Source of the DNA: Gammaproteobacteria bacterium
GTDB lineage: Bacteria; Pseudomonadota; Gammaproteobacteria; Pseudomonadales; Azotimanducaceae
Assembly (NCBI GenBank): GCA_026706385.1
Contig: JAPOYV010000063.1
Span: forward strand, 1-39,454
DNA length: 39,454 nt
Direction: 5' to 3'
The first letter of the stretch is position 1; the number at the start of each line of letters is the position of its first letter. The notes below the pieces were generated by a model, which did not search any database, was not told the DNA's origin, and was given only the letters and a program-made list of their open reading frames with translations. The position numbers and the translations under genes were made by a program. This document shows positions 8,639 through 15,973 of the stretch, piece after piece.

Positions 8639-9904
8639 GTGTTGCTGCTCGACATCAACGACACCGAGATCAGCCTCAGCCGGGACGGCCACGTGCTCTA
8701 TGCCGAACCCGGCATCGCCCTCGTCGAACGCGGCAGAACCTTGTTCGGCGACGAGGCCTCGGCCCAGTCACGGCTGCATCCGCGACAAAGCCACAACGAG
8801 TTCTGGCAACGCCTGAACGCCGATCCGGTGACCCCGGCAGGCCGCGGCGTGGCCAACCAGGCGGATCTCGTCTACCTGCATCTGCGCCGTGTACTCGACG
8901 AGGTGGGGATCAACCGTGCCGAACTGGTGGTCGCGGCGCCGTCAACGGTCGCCCCGGCACAGCTCGGCATGCTGCTCGGCATCGCCACGGAGGCGGGGCT
9001 CGACATCCGTGCGATCGTTGACGCCGCGGTCGCCGCGGCCAGCCTCCAACCGCTCACCGCCAGTTGCCGCTTCGTGGACATCACCCTGCACCGGGCATTC
9101 GTCACCGAACTGGAAGTCCAGGACGGGACGGTGGCACGCGGTGCGGTGGAGGAAGTTCCCGCCGCCGGCTTCGCGGCCTTGGTGGAGGGCTGGGTGGACA
9201 CAGTGGCTGACGGCTTCGTGGAAGGTACGCGCTTCGATCCCCTGCGCATCGCGGCGACAGAGCAGCAGGTCTTCGACCAACTGCTCGCCCGGGTCGATGC
9301 AAACAACGCGGAAATCGCGGTCGCCGTCGAGCACGATGGCGTCTCCCGCGAGGTGAACGTCGGCCGCCGGGCGCTGCGTCAGAAATCCGAGCAGCGCTAC
9401 GGGCTGCTCGCGACGGCCATCGGTCCACCGACCACGCTCCTGATCAGCCACCGGGTGCGCGCATTGCCGGGCCTGGCGGCCAGTCTCCAGGAAGCGGGAC
9501 ATCGCATCGTGGCCGTGCCGGCCGACGGCGTGGCCAGCGCGGTCGCGAGCCACGCGGCGCTGTTCGCTTCGGATGCAGGCGGGGCAAAAATGGTCTCCAG
9601 CCTGCCACTGGTCGCCGAGTCCGCGGATTCCTTGACCCGGCAACGCCCCGTCCCGACGCACCTGCTCTGCGGCGCCGTGGCGCTTCCCCTCGCCGAGGAC
9701 GTCGACGCTGGCGACCACCCCGCGAGCACCAGCGCCGGGTTCCGAATCCAAGCCGACGGCGCCGGATTTCGGGTCGTCCCAAGCACGGATGCCATGGTTC
9801 GATTCAACGGCGAGCCCCTGGACTTCGACCGGCCGGCGCACGCCGGCGACCGCATCGAGAGCGGCAGCGACGAGTTTCACCTGATCGCCGTCGTGGACGG
9901 CTGA
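8639..9904 (+). CDS. Actin/Hsp70-like protein with FHA-like C-terminus
   Basis: A 421-residue cytoplasmic-looking protein with no signal or TM segment. The N-terminus (LLLDINDTEISLSRDGHVLY) has the D-x-N/G-x-T/S pattern of the phosphate-1 strand pair in the actin/Hsp70/FtsA ATPase fold. The segments LVVAAPSTVAPAQLGML...IATEAGLDIRAIVDAAVAA and FVDITLHRAFVTELEV fit the next sub-domain (compare 'P..f....r......a..aGl....l..ep.aA'). The last ~55 residues (FRIQADGAGFRVVPSTDAM...FNGEPL...AGDRIESGSDEFHLI) resemble the closing strands of an FHA-type domain. The fold assignment is by pattern only and the ATPase residues are not certain. It is a GTG start directly after the channel gene, so it is probably a cytoplasmic partner. 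Confidence 0.62.
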   Translation: MLLLDINDTEISLSRDGHVLYAEPGIALVERGRTLFGDEASAQSRLHPRQSHNEFWQRLNADPVTPAGRGVANQADLVYLHLRRVLDEVGINRAELVVAAPSTVAPAQLGMLLGIATEAGLDIRAIVDAAVAAASLQPLTASCRFVDITLHRAFVTELEVQDGTVARGAVEEVPAAGFAALVEGWVDTVADGFVEGTRFDPLRIAATEQQVFDQLLARVDANNAEIAVAVEHDGVSREVNVGRRALRQKSEQRYGLLATAIGPPTTLLISHRVRALPGLAASLQEAGHRIVAVPADGVASAVASHAALFASDAGGAKMVSSLPLVAESADSLTRQRPVPTHLLCGAVALPLAEDVDAGDHPASTSAGFRIQADGAGFRVVPSTDAMVRFNGEPLDFDRPAHAGDRIESGSDEFHLIAVVDG

Positions 9905-9923
9905 CGGCGGCCAGGGACCAGCT

Positions 9924-11012
9924 ATGCCCAGGACAGCCAAACGACGCTTCACGGTGTTCTCGTTGTCCTTCCTCGACGTGATGTCCTGCGGATTCGGAGC
10001 GGTCGTGCTGATCTTTTTGGTCATCAACCACCGCATAGACACCGAGACGCCAGACGTCGATCGCGAAGCGTTGGCCGAGTCTCGCAAGCTCGACTACCAC
10101 ATCGAGATCGGCCAGAAGGATCTCGTGGACCTCCAGGAACGCGTCGCGGACACCCGTCAGCGGGTCGCCGATGCGCGCCGACAACTGCTCGCCAAGCTCG
10201 TCGACCGCGACCGGCGCAAGGACGATGTCGAGGAACTCGAAGCACGGACCATCGCGGCGCAGGAGAGCATCGAGGAACTCAAGACCGACGTTGAGACCCG
10301 CGAGCGCGACGTTCGACGCCTGCAGGCGGAAGAGGAAGCCCAGGAGGGCTCGAAGGTTCGCGCGATCGAGGGCGAGGGGGATCGCCAGTACCTGACCGGC
10401 TTGTTCGTCGGCGGTCGGCACATTCTGATCGCCCTCGACGTGTCCGCCAGCATGCTCGACGAGACCATCGTGCAGGTGATTCGGCGTCGCAACATGGCGC
10501 CGGAACGGCAAAGCACCGCGCCGAAGTGGCGACGGGCAGTGCGCACCGTGGAGTGGCTGGCCGCCCAGGTGCCGCTCGACAGCAACTTCCAGATCCTGCT
10601 GTACGCGGAGGACGCGCGATTCGCATTGCCCGAACGGATGTGGCAGCCCGCGACGGATCCCGATGCGCTCGAAGACGCCCTCGACCTGCTCGACGACACC
10701 GTGCCGAGCGGCGGCACCAACTTCCACGCTCTCGTCGAGGCCATCAACACCATGCGCCCCTTCCCCGACAACGTGTTCCTCATCACGGATGGCTTGCCGA
10801 CGCGCTCGGCGGACGCACCGCGACGCTCCACGGTCACCGGGCGTCAGCGCCTCCGGCTGTTCGAAGACGCCACGCGGCGCCTGCCCAGGGACACGCCCAT
10901 CAACGTGATCCTGTTCCCGCTGCAAGGCGATCCGATGGCTTCCGCAGCCTATTGGCAGCTGAGCCGCGCTACCCGCGGGACCTACATGTCGCCATCGGCG
11001 GACTGGCCATGA
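9924..11012 (+). CDS. Membrane-anchored coiled-coil vWA protein (paralogue 1)
   Basis: A 362-residue protein. The single N-terminal TM segment at residues ~12-35 contains the motif SFLDVMSCGFGAVVLIFLVI with Asp18 near its start. A heptad-rich, highly charged coiled coil covers residues ~45-140, and a von Willebrand A domain covers ~165-350. MIDAS residues are visible: DVSAS at 172-176, GGT with Thr265 and TDG with Asp289, so metal binding is likely intact. With one N-terminal TM the vWA domain should be periplasmic. The TM-with-Asp followed by a periplasmic domain parallels ExbD/TolR/MotB. A weak Shine-Dalgarno motif (CAGGGA) precedes the ATG. Its stop overlaps the start of the second vWA gene by 4 nt (ATGA), so the two products are probably made in similar amounts. 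Confidence 0.88.
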   Translation: MPRTAKRRFTVFSLSFLDVMSCGFGAVVLIFLVINHRIDTETPDVDREALAESRKLDYHIEIGQKDLVDLQERVADTRQRVADARRQLLAKLVDRDRRKDDVEELEARTIAAQESIEELKTDVETRERDVRRLQAEEEAQEGSKVRAIEGEGDRQYLTGLFVGGRHILIALDVSASMLDETIVQVIRRRNMAPERQSTAPKWRRAVRTVEWLAAQVPLDSNFQILLYAEDARFALPERMWQPATDPDALEDALDLLDDTVPSGGTNFHALVEAINTMRPFPDNVFLITDGLPTRSADAPRRSTVTGRQRLRLFEDATRRLPRDTPINVILFPLQGDPMASAAYWQLSRATRGTYMSPSADWP

Positions 11013-11986
11013 TCCGGCGCGAACTCGAGGAGATCGGACTGTCCTTCCTGGACGTCATCTGCTGCGGCTTCGGCGCCATCATCCTGCTGTTGATGATCGT
11101 CAAGGTCGTCGAGCCCATCGTCCTCGAGGACCCGGACATCAACCTCGAAGGCGTGGTCACGCAAAAGCGCGAGTCGTTGAACGAGATCCAAGGCCAGACG
11201 CGCGAACTGACCCGCCAATTGACCGACGAAGAGCGTCAACTCGCCCGCGAGTTGAGCGAGTTAGCGCGCGTGGAAAGCGAACTGTCCGACATCCTCAGCC
11301 GTTTCGAGGCGACGCGGGACGAGTCCGAACGCCAGATCGAGGCGCAGTCGCAATTCGCCCGCACCAAGCAGGAACTGTCCGAAGAGATGGAACGGCTGCT
11401 CGGCCTCGACTTCACGCGGACGACCAACACGATCGGCGGCATCACGGTCGACAGCGAATACATCATCTTCGTGATCGACACGTCGGGCAGCATGTTCAGC
11501 TACGCCTGGCCGCTGGTGCAACGCAAGGTCAGCGAGACGCTGCGCATATACCCCCGCGTGAAGGGCATCCAGGTCATGAACGACATGGGCGACTACATGT
11601 TCAGTCAATACGCCGGCCAGTGGATTCCCGACTCAGATGCGATCCGCCGCGGTATTGTCGAACGCATGCGCAACTGGAACGTGTTCTCGAACTCGAGCCC
11701 GGTCGAAGGCATCGAACGCGCCATCAACGCGTTCTACGCCGAAGACAAGAAGATCAGCATCTACGTCTTCGGCGACGACTTCCAGGGGACCTCGGTGGAG
11801 CGGGTCGTCGACCGCGTCGACCGGATGAACCGCGTCGACGAGACCGGCGCAAGACGGGTGCGCATCCATGCCGTCGGCTTCCCGGTTGTCATAGGCACAG
11901 CCGGTGGTACGCGGTTTGCCAGCCTGATGCGCGAACTGACGTACCGCAACAACGGCACCTTTGTCGCCCTGCCCTCTTTCGAGTAG
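11009..11986 (+). CDS. Membrane-anchored coiled-coil vWA protein (paralogue 2)
   Basis: A 325-residue paralogue of the preceding protein with the same layout. TM segment ~11-32 has motif SFLDVICCGFGAIILLLMI (Asp15). A coiled coil covers ~48-130 (LNEIQGQTRELTRQLTDEER and similar), and a vWA domain covers ~150-325. MIDAS motif DTSGS lies at 157-161, a Ser pair (229-230) stands where the MIDAS Thr is expected, and FGDD (255-258) supplies the acidic position. The vWA sequences of the two proteins are quite different while the TM motif is nearly identical, which argues that the TM segment binds a common partner, plausibly the ExbB-like channel. It starts at the ATG overlapping the upstream TGA. 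About 290 nt without a gene, including the 45-bp repeats, follow it. Confidence 0.88.
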   Translation: MIRRELEEIGLSFLDVICCGFGAIILLLMIVKVVEPIVLEDPDINLEGVVTQKRESLNEIQGQTRELTRQLTDEERQLARELSELARVESELSDILSRFEATRDESERQIEAQSQFARTKQELSEEMERLLGLDFTRTTNTIGGITVDSEYIIFVIDTSGSMFSYAWPLVQRKVSETLRIYPRVKGIQVMNDMGDYMFSQYAGQWIPDSDAIRRGIVERMRNWNVFSNSSPVEGIERAINAFYAEDKKISIYVFGDDFQGTSVERVVDRVDRMNRVDETGARRVRIHAVGFPVVIGTAGGTRFASLMRELTYRNNGTFVALPSFE

Positions 11987-12078
11987 GCTTCGGGCCATGT
12001 CGCCAACGTAGCCGCGCAAGCATGGGTAGCCAACGCCTACCGCGATGCCCACGGGCGTCTCGTTGTACTCTTTCTGGC

Positions 12079-12249
12079 GAGGGGCAGGCCCCTCGCGCTC
12101 CCCGGCTGAGGGCTCTTCCTTACGAGGGGCACGCCCCTCGCGCTCCCCGGCCGAGGGCTCTTCCTTACGAGGGGCACGCCCCTCGCGCTCCCCCGCTGAG
12201 GGCTCCTCCCTACGAGGGGCACGCCCCTCGCGATCCCCCGCTGAGGACG
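12079..12249 (-). repeat. ~3.8 tandem copies of the 45-bp repeat, intergenic
   Basis: Units begin at 12079, 12124, 12169 and 12214 (exact 45-nt period); the last is incomplete and more diverged. Read on the - strand they match the two units at 3768-3857, so the two arrays are inverted relative to each other. Each unit has a strong inverted repeat, CGAGGGGC-AC-GCCCCTCG, able to form a hairpin. The array fills most of the 287-nt gap between the second vWA gene and the next lipoprotein gene (11,987-12,273). All frames stay open across it, which creates long false ORFs. It may act as an mRNA hairpin or attenuator, or be a mobile REP-like element. Confidence 0.9.
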
Positions 12250-12273
12250 CCTGTCGGCGAGCACGCAGCAGAC

Positions 12274-12993
12274 GTGGGAGTCGTCCGCGCAGGCGCGGTA
12301 CGGGTCGACTTCCGGCGACTCGCCCGGCTCGTGGCGCCGGGTCTTGTCGCGGTCGCCGCCTTCGGTTGCCAAAGCGGTGCCTCCGTCACCGTCGACATCA
12401 GCGTGCCTCGCCCACTGGTCCAGCCGCTCGATGTGGATATGGGCGTCTACTTCGACGAGACGTTGAAGAACTACGTGCATGAAGAGGAACTCGAGGACTA
12501 CGGCGACTACCGGATCGACATCGGCGCATCGCAAGTGCCGGTATTCGCCCAGGTTTTCGACGCGATGTTCGACCGCGTCATCCCCGTGATCCAAGAGCCC
12601 GCCGTCGAAGACCCCACGACGCCGGTCGCCTCGGCAGCGGTCAGCTTCCGCCCCGTGGACGGCCCCCGAGTCCCCGTCGACGGGATTCTCGCGCCGAGCA
12701 TCGACGAGGTGCAGTTCGCGATCCCCGACCAGACCGGGGGTGAGTTCTACGAAGTATGGATCCGCTACAACCTCAAGCTCCTCGGCGCAGACGGCGCCTT
12801 GCTCGGCGAGTGGCCGGTGATCGGCTACGGCAAGGCCAACCAGCGCAACTACGGCGCCATTGACCAAAAGGAAATCGCCCTGAACGAAGCGACCATCTGG
12901 GCGTTGCGCGACGCCGCGGCGTGGTTATCCTTCCAGTTCCCGGACCAGGCCGAGGTGCAGACATGGCTCACCACGTTGGACGACATGCCGTGA
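12274..12993 (+). CDS. Envelope lipoprotein, unknown function
   Basis: A lipoprotein of about 239 residues. The proposed GTG start gives an Arg-rich n-region (RAGAVRVDFRRLARLVAPG), a short hydrophobic core (LVAVAAF) and Cys in the A-F-G-C context, a near-consensus lipobox. The mature protein looks globular and mostly beta: SVTVDISVPRPLVQPLDVDM, GVYFDETLKNYVHEEELEDYG and FYEVWIRYNLKLLGADGALL, with a C-terminal helix (IWALRDAAAWLSFQFPDQAE). I do not recognise the family; the pattern resembles small outer-membrane lipoproteins. Translation upstream of 12274 in this frame runs into the repeat array and is not credible. It overlaps the next gene as GTGA. Confidence 0.68.
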   Translation: MGVVRAGAVRVDFRRLARLVAPGLVAVAAFGCQSGASVTVDISVPRPLVQPLDVDMGVYFDETLKNYVHEEELEDYGDYRIDIGASQVPVFAQVFDAMFDRVIPVIQEPAVEDPTTPVASAAVSFRPVDGPRVPVDGILAPSIDEVQFAIPDQTGGEFYEVWIRYNLKLLGADGALLGEWPVIGYGKANQRNYGAIDQKEIALNEATIWALRDAAAWLSFQFPDQAEVQTWLTTLDDMP

Positions 12994-13670
12994 TCCGTTT
13001 TCGCGAGCGCACCGCCGGTTCCACCATCGCCCTGATCGCGGTGGCGCTCTGTGCAGCCGGTTGCGGTGTGCAAACGACCGTGCAGGAGGTGCGGCAGGCA
13101 CAAACGGACCTCGGCGACGACGCCATCGTCATCCTCTCCCGCAAGCACAAGACCCAGGGCGAAACGGAGGATGACTTCGTCGCCTGTGTCAGTGCGGGCG
13201 TCAACGGCGGCAACGACGGGCTCCCGGTGCTTCCGGCCCGGGACTTCGTCGACGCGACCTTCCCGTGGTTCGAGCCCCGCACCGCGCCGCGGACCATGGA
13301 CGACCTGGCCGGCGTCATCGGCCGACCGCTGATCTCCGAGCGCATCCAGGAGATCGGCGTGCGCTATCTCGTCTGGATCGAGGGCACGACCCAGCGGTCG
13401 GACGAGAGCGGCACGCTGCAGTGCACGGTCGTCAGCGGCGGCATACCGGCATGCTTCGGCTTCCTGTCCTGGGAGAACGGCTCCAACTACGAAGCCTCCG
13501 TCTGGGATGTCTACCAAGGCATGAACGTCGGCACCTTGAGTTCGGAAGCCTCGGGGACCAGTTTCGTACCCGCCGTGGTCGTCCCGCTGCCGTTCATCGC
13601 GCGCGTCCGCCAGGCCGCGTGCACCAAGCTGTCCGACCAGATCAAGGGCTTCCTCGGCCCGACCGCGTAA
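12990..13670 (+). CDS. Envelope lipoprotein, unknown function
   Basis: A 226-residue lipoprotein starting at a GTG that overlaps the upstream stop (GTGA). Signal: IRFRERTAGSTIALIAVALCAAG with lipobox A-A-G-C and mature CGVQTTVQEVRQAQTDLGDD. The mature domain appears alpha/beta: DAIVILSRKH, then a helix with ISERIQEIGVRYLVWIEGTT, then GTLQCTVVSGGIPACFGFLSWENG and a Gly/Ser-rich loop before VPAVVVPLPFIARV. Three mature Cys (besides the lipid Cys and CVSAG) could form disulfides. It is the last gene of the + strand run; the methyltransferase gene at 13,693 is convergent, with 22 nt between stops. No terminator hairpin is evident there. Confidence 0.75.
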   Translation: MIRFRERTAGSTIALIAVALCAAGCGVQTTVQEVRQAQTDLGDDAIVILSRKHKTQGETEDDFVACVSAGVNGGNDGLPVLPARDFVDATFPWFEPRTAPRTMDDLAGVIGRPLISERIQEIGVRYLVWIEGTTQRSDESGTLQCTVVSGGIPACFGFLSWENGSNYEASVWDVYQGMNVGTLSSEASGTSFVPAVVVPLPFIARVRQAACTKLSDQIKGFLGPTA

Positions 13671-13692
13671 CGGCCCGCATCGCCGAGTAAGC

Positions 13693-14343
13693 TCAAGATC
13701 GCGAGGGCCGGATTTCCAGCACCTCGCCGGTGGTCCGGGTCGGCTCGACGGCGTACCACTCCCTGAGCGTCGTCCGCCAATCCTCCTTGGCGCAAAGGTC
13801 CGCCAACTCGTAGAACGTCGGCCGGCCAGGGTCGGAGAGCACAATGCGCTTGACACCGCTGCCGATGCCGCGTCGAACCAGTTCGAAAAGCGGTTGCACC
13901 ATGCTGTCCCAGAAGCAGATGTCGGAGCCGATCAACAACTGTTCCCGAGCCAGCGCATCCTCGGATAGGTTGTTGAAGTTCGCTTCCAGCGGCGCTACCT
14001 CGACACCGTTGAGGGCCGCCATCACCTCCATGTACGGGAACACGTTCTTGTCCATGTCGAGGCCCGTCACCCGCGCCTTGAAGCGGCGTGCGCAGAATAC
14101 GGCCCCGGGGCCCCAGCCACAGCCGAGTTCCATGACGCGCATCCCGCGGCGCACGGGGTTGTGCAGCAGGTAGTCCATCAACAGAAAGCTCGCCCGCCAC
14201 GTCTTGTTGCCGTGGATCGACGGTTCGTAGACCCGCTTCAGGCGCCGGATCAACCGGTGCTGGGAGCTCAGCAGGTACATGCCGTAGGCTTGATAGATGT
14301 GCTCCTCCGGCAAGTGCTCAAGCTCGGGCATGGGCGATTCCAT
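13693..14343 (-). CDS. Class I SAM-dependent methyltransferase
   Basis: A 216-residue methyltransferase. Motif I is VMELGCGWGPGAVFCARR, followed by VTGLDMDKNVFPYMEVMAALNG (motif II acidic residue), a post-motif helix, and SDICFWDSMVQPLFELVRRG and GVKRIVLSDPGRPTFYELAD. This order, with N after the first acidic strand and a hydrophobic 'D..FWD' strand, resembles the ETFB/METTL-type (Methyltransf_16) protein-lysine methyltransferases. The substrate cannot be read from the sequence. It lies 23 nt downstream of the beta-hydroxylase gene in the same direction, so it is probably the last gene of the sox transcript. ATG 14331 (M5) is an alternative start. Confidence 0.78.
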   Translation of the reverse strand: MESPMPELEHLPEEHIYQAYGMYLLSSQHRLIRRLKRVYEPSIHGNKTWRASFLLMDYLLHNPVRRGMRVMELGCGWGPGAVFCARRFKARVTGLDMDKNVFPYMEVMAALNGVEVAPLEANFNNLSEDALAREQLLIGSDICFWDSMVQPLFELVRRGIGSGVKRIVLSDPGRPTFYELADLCAKEDWRTTLREWYAVEPTRTTGEVLEIRPSRS

Positions 14344-14366
14344 GACGCTGACGAGGGCACATCTTA

Positions 14367-15347
14367 CTAGGGGCCTCGCTCGCGAGGCGGGCTGCCCGGG
14401 TCGTCGGCCAACGCGGCGTTGAGCACACGCTGCGCGAAGACGGCATTGACCCCGATTCCGTTGCTCGACGTTGTCAACGCCCGGCGGTTCGGGTGGAGGC
14501 GTTGTCGCGTCTGTGCGATCAACGACCGGTAGGCCGGGACGCCTTCCGCTCCGTCGCCGTGCACGAGCCAGATCTCGCGCCAGTCGTAGGCGAAGCCCCT
14601 AAGCAGCCGTGCGTACGTATCCACCAACCGGGCATCGTTCGCGGCATTGGCCGAGAAGTCGGCGATCAGGTCTTCGACGAGAGCCGTGCACTCGCCCGGC
14701 GCCATGACGGTCGCGTTGGCAAAGCGTTCCACCCTCAAAGGCGCCGGCTTGGCCGGCTCGAACGGCACGAGGGTCGCGTTGGCGCCGATCTCTCCCGGAT
14801 CCGCATCCGCCACGGTCGCCACCAGGTCCCAGAACCGCGACGAGCCGGACGTGTCGATCACCAGGTGGATGCGGGTCTCACTGCTCCCGTTGACCACCCG
14901 GTGTCTGCGCCAGGAGTCGAAGATCCAGCACTCGCCGGCCGCCATGTGGATGCGCTCCCGGCCGCACTGGAACGTCACCGTCCGGTTCGTTACCACCGGG
15001 ATGTGAATCCGCACACGGCTGTACCAGTGATAGTTGAAGTCCACGTGCAGGCTGACCTCGCAGTGGCCTTCGAGCTTCATGAATCGCGACCGGGACAGAA
15101 CCTCGCCGAAACCCGCCATCACCTGCCTTGTGTACGGGCATCGGTCGAGGTGCGGCGTCGGCGCCTTCGCGCCTTCAAAGGAGTCGTTGTCACCCCCGCC
15201 GCTCGAGATCAGCGCGACCGCTGAGTTCCCGGGCAGCCCGGTGGGATGGGGCATCCAGGCCGAGGGGTCCAGTGCATCGGCTTCGGCAGCAAGCCTCCCC
15301 GCGTCGAACCGATACGGCAGTCGAATGAACGGTTTCGCTAGACGCAT
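14367..15347 (-). CDS. Aspartyl/asparaginyl beta-hydroxylase-like dioxygenase
   Basis: A 326-residue protein whose first ~170 residues resemble the Asp_Arg_Hydrox family of Fe(II)/2-oxoglutarate enzymes. H101-x-D103 lies in SLHVDFNYHWYSRVRIHIPV, followed by the strand pair VTFQCGRERIHMAAGECWIFD and the second metal His149 in SWRRHRVVNGSSETRIHLVID (with Arg159 as a likely 2-oxoglutarate ligand). The C-terminal ~150 residues are helical and of unknown role. ATG 15347 was chosen because it begins a compact sequence (MRLAKPFIRLPYRF) and overlaps the stop of the upstream sulfotransferase gene by 10 nt; upstream in-frame sequence belongs to that gene. Family members hydroxylate Asp/Asn side chains or free amino acids; the substrate here is unknown. 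Confidence 0.8.
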   Translation of the reverse strand: MRLAKPFIRLPYRFDAGRLAAEADALDPSAWMPHPTGLPGNSAVALISSGGGDNDSFEGAKAPTPHLDRCPYTRQVMAGFGEVLSRSRFMKLEGHCEVSLHVDFNYHWYSRVRIHIPVVTNRTVTFQCGRERIHMAAGECWIFDSWRRHRVVNGSSETRIHLVIDTSGSSRFWDLVATVADADPGEIGANATLVPFEPAKPAPLRVERFANATVMAPGECTALVEDLIADFSANAANDARLVDTYARLLRGFAYDWREIWLVHGDGAEGVPAYRSLIAQTRQRLHPNRRALTTSSNGIGVNAVFAQRVLNAALADDPGSPPRERGP

Positions 15348-15973
15348 GCCGGCACCTCGTAGTCCAGCCGAGCGAAATCCTCCCGGTAGAAGGCTGCGAC
15401 GGAGTTGCCGAGTTCCGCATCGAAGATGTCCCGGTACGCCCCGTGCTGGGCGGCGTTGCGGACATCGAGGCGCCGCCGCCCTAGGCCGATCCGGTCGCAC
15501 ACCTCGTCGAACGAGTGCTGCAACGTCTCGAAGCGGCCGAGGTAGTCCATGCCTAAGTCGCCGTCGGCCGCGGTCAGCATCGCCACCTGTGGCCTAACCA
15601 GCACGCGAGCGCGGAACCGGGGCCGGGCAATCGCGCGTTTCATGAACGCCCGTTCGCGACCGGCATATTCGGGGTCGCGGCGATTCAGCATCGCGCAAAC
15701 CGAAACGAAGCGATCGAATGGATGGCGCACGAAGGCAAACTTGAAATAGTCCCTACAGATGGAGCCCGGAAGGTGCGCGTGGGCCTGCGACAAGGAGATG
15801 TGGCCGTGGCCGAGTCGCGCCAGTGCCGGCACGGGCAGTGCGACACGTTCCGTCAACGCCTCCTGCCGCCAATCCCGCGGGTCGAGCGCGTCAGCCAAGG
15901 CCGCTCGTACAGCATGCGTGGCTGTCCTGGGGACCGCGAAGAACACGAACCTGTGCCGATGCGACACGATCAT
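15338..15973 (-). CDS. Sulfotransferase family protein
   Basis: A 211-residue protein. The N-terminal strand-loop-helix HRFVFFAVPRTATHAVRAAL corresponds to the 5'-phosphosulfate (PAPS) loop; residues 15-20 PRTATH replace the usual PKTGTT/S. FKFAFVRHPFDRFVSVCAML (78-97) is the 3'-phosphate-binding strand-helix with the conserved Arg and Ser. The later segment YLGRFETLQHSFDEVCDRIG is also typical of the Sulfotransfer_2/carbohydrate sulfotransferase group, as is the ending HYR/FYREDFARLDYE. It should transfer sulfate from PAPS to a hydroxyl or amine, or bind a related nucleotide. It is translationally coupled: its ATG overlaps the soxG stop (ATGA) and its stop overlaps the next start. Such a gene inside a sox operon is unexpected. 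Confidence 0.8.
   Translation of the reverse strand: MIVSHRHRFVFFAVPRTATHAVRAALADALDPRDWRQEALTERVALPVPALARLGHGHISLSQAHAHLPGSICRDYFKFAFVRHPFDRFVSVCAMLNRRDPEYAGRERAFMKRAIARPRFRARVLVRPQVAMLTAADGDLGMDYLGRFETLQHSFDEVCDRIGLGRRRLDVRNAAQHGAYRDIFDAELGNSVAAFYREDFARLDYEVPACV

Noticed and set aside
7840-11986. Zorya-type anti-phage system (ZorA/ZorB plus effectors)
   Set aside because: A MotA-like gene is present, but there is no ZorB with a peptidoglycan-binding domain and no ZorC, ZorD or ZorE helicase or nuclease.
11620-12273. Open reading frame upstream of the lipoprotein gene, continuous with it
   Set aside because: It overlaps the second vWA gene in another frame and runs through the 45-bp repeats, which have no stop in any frame; no signal or domain is seen before 12274.
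12045-12482. A 145-codon ORF made of a 15-residue repeat (RGARPSRSPAEGSSL type)
   Set aside because: It is the 45-bp repeat array read in another frame, and it continues out of frame into the lipoprotein gene.
13671-13692. Possible terminator between the convergent genes
   Set aside because: The gap is only 22 nt and holds no stem with a T-run.
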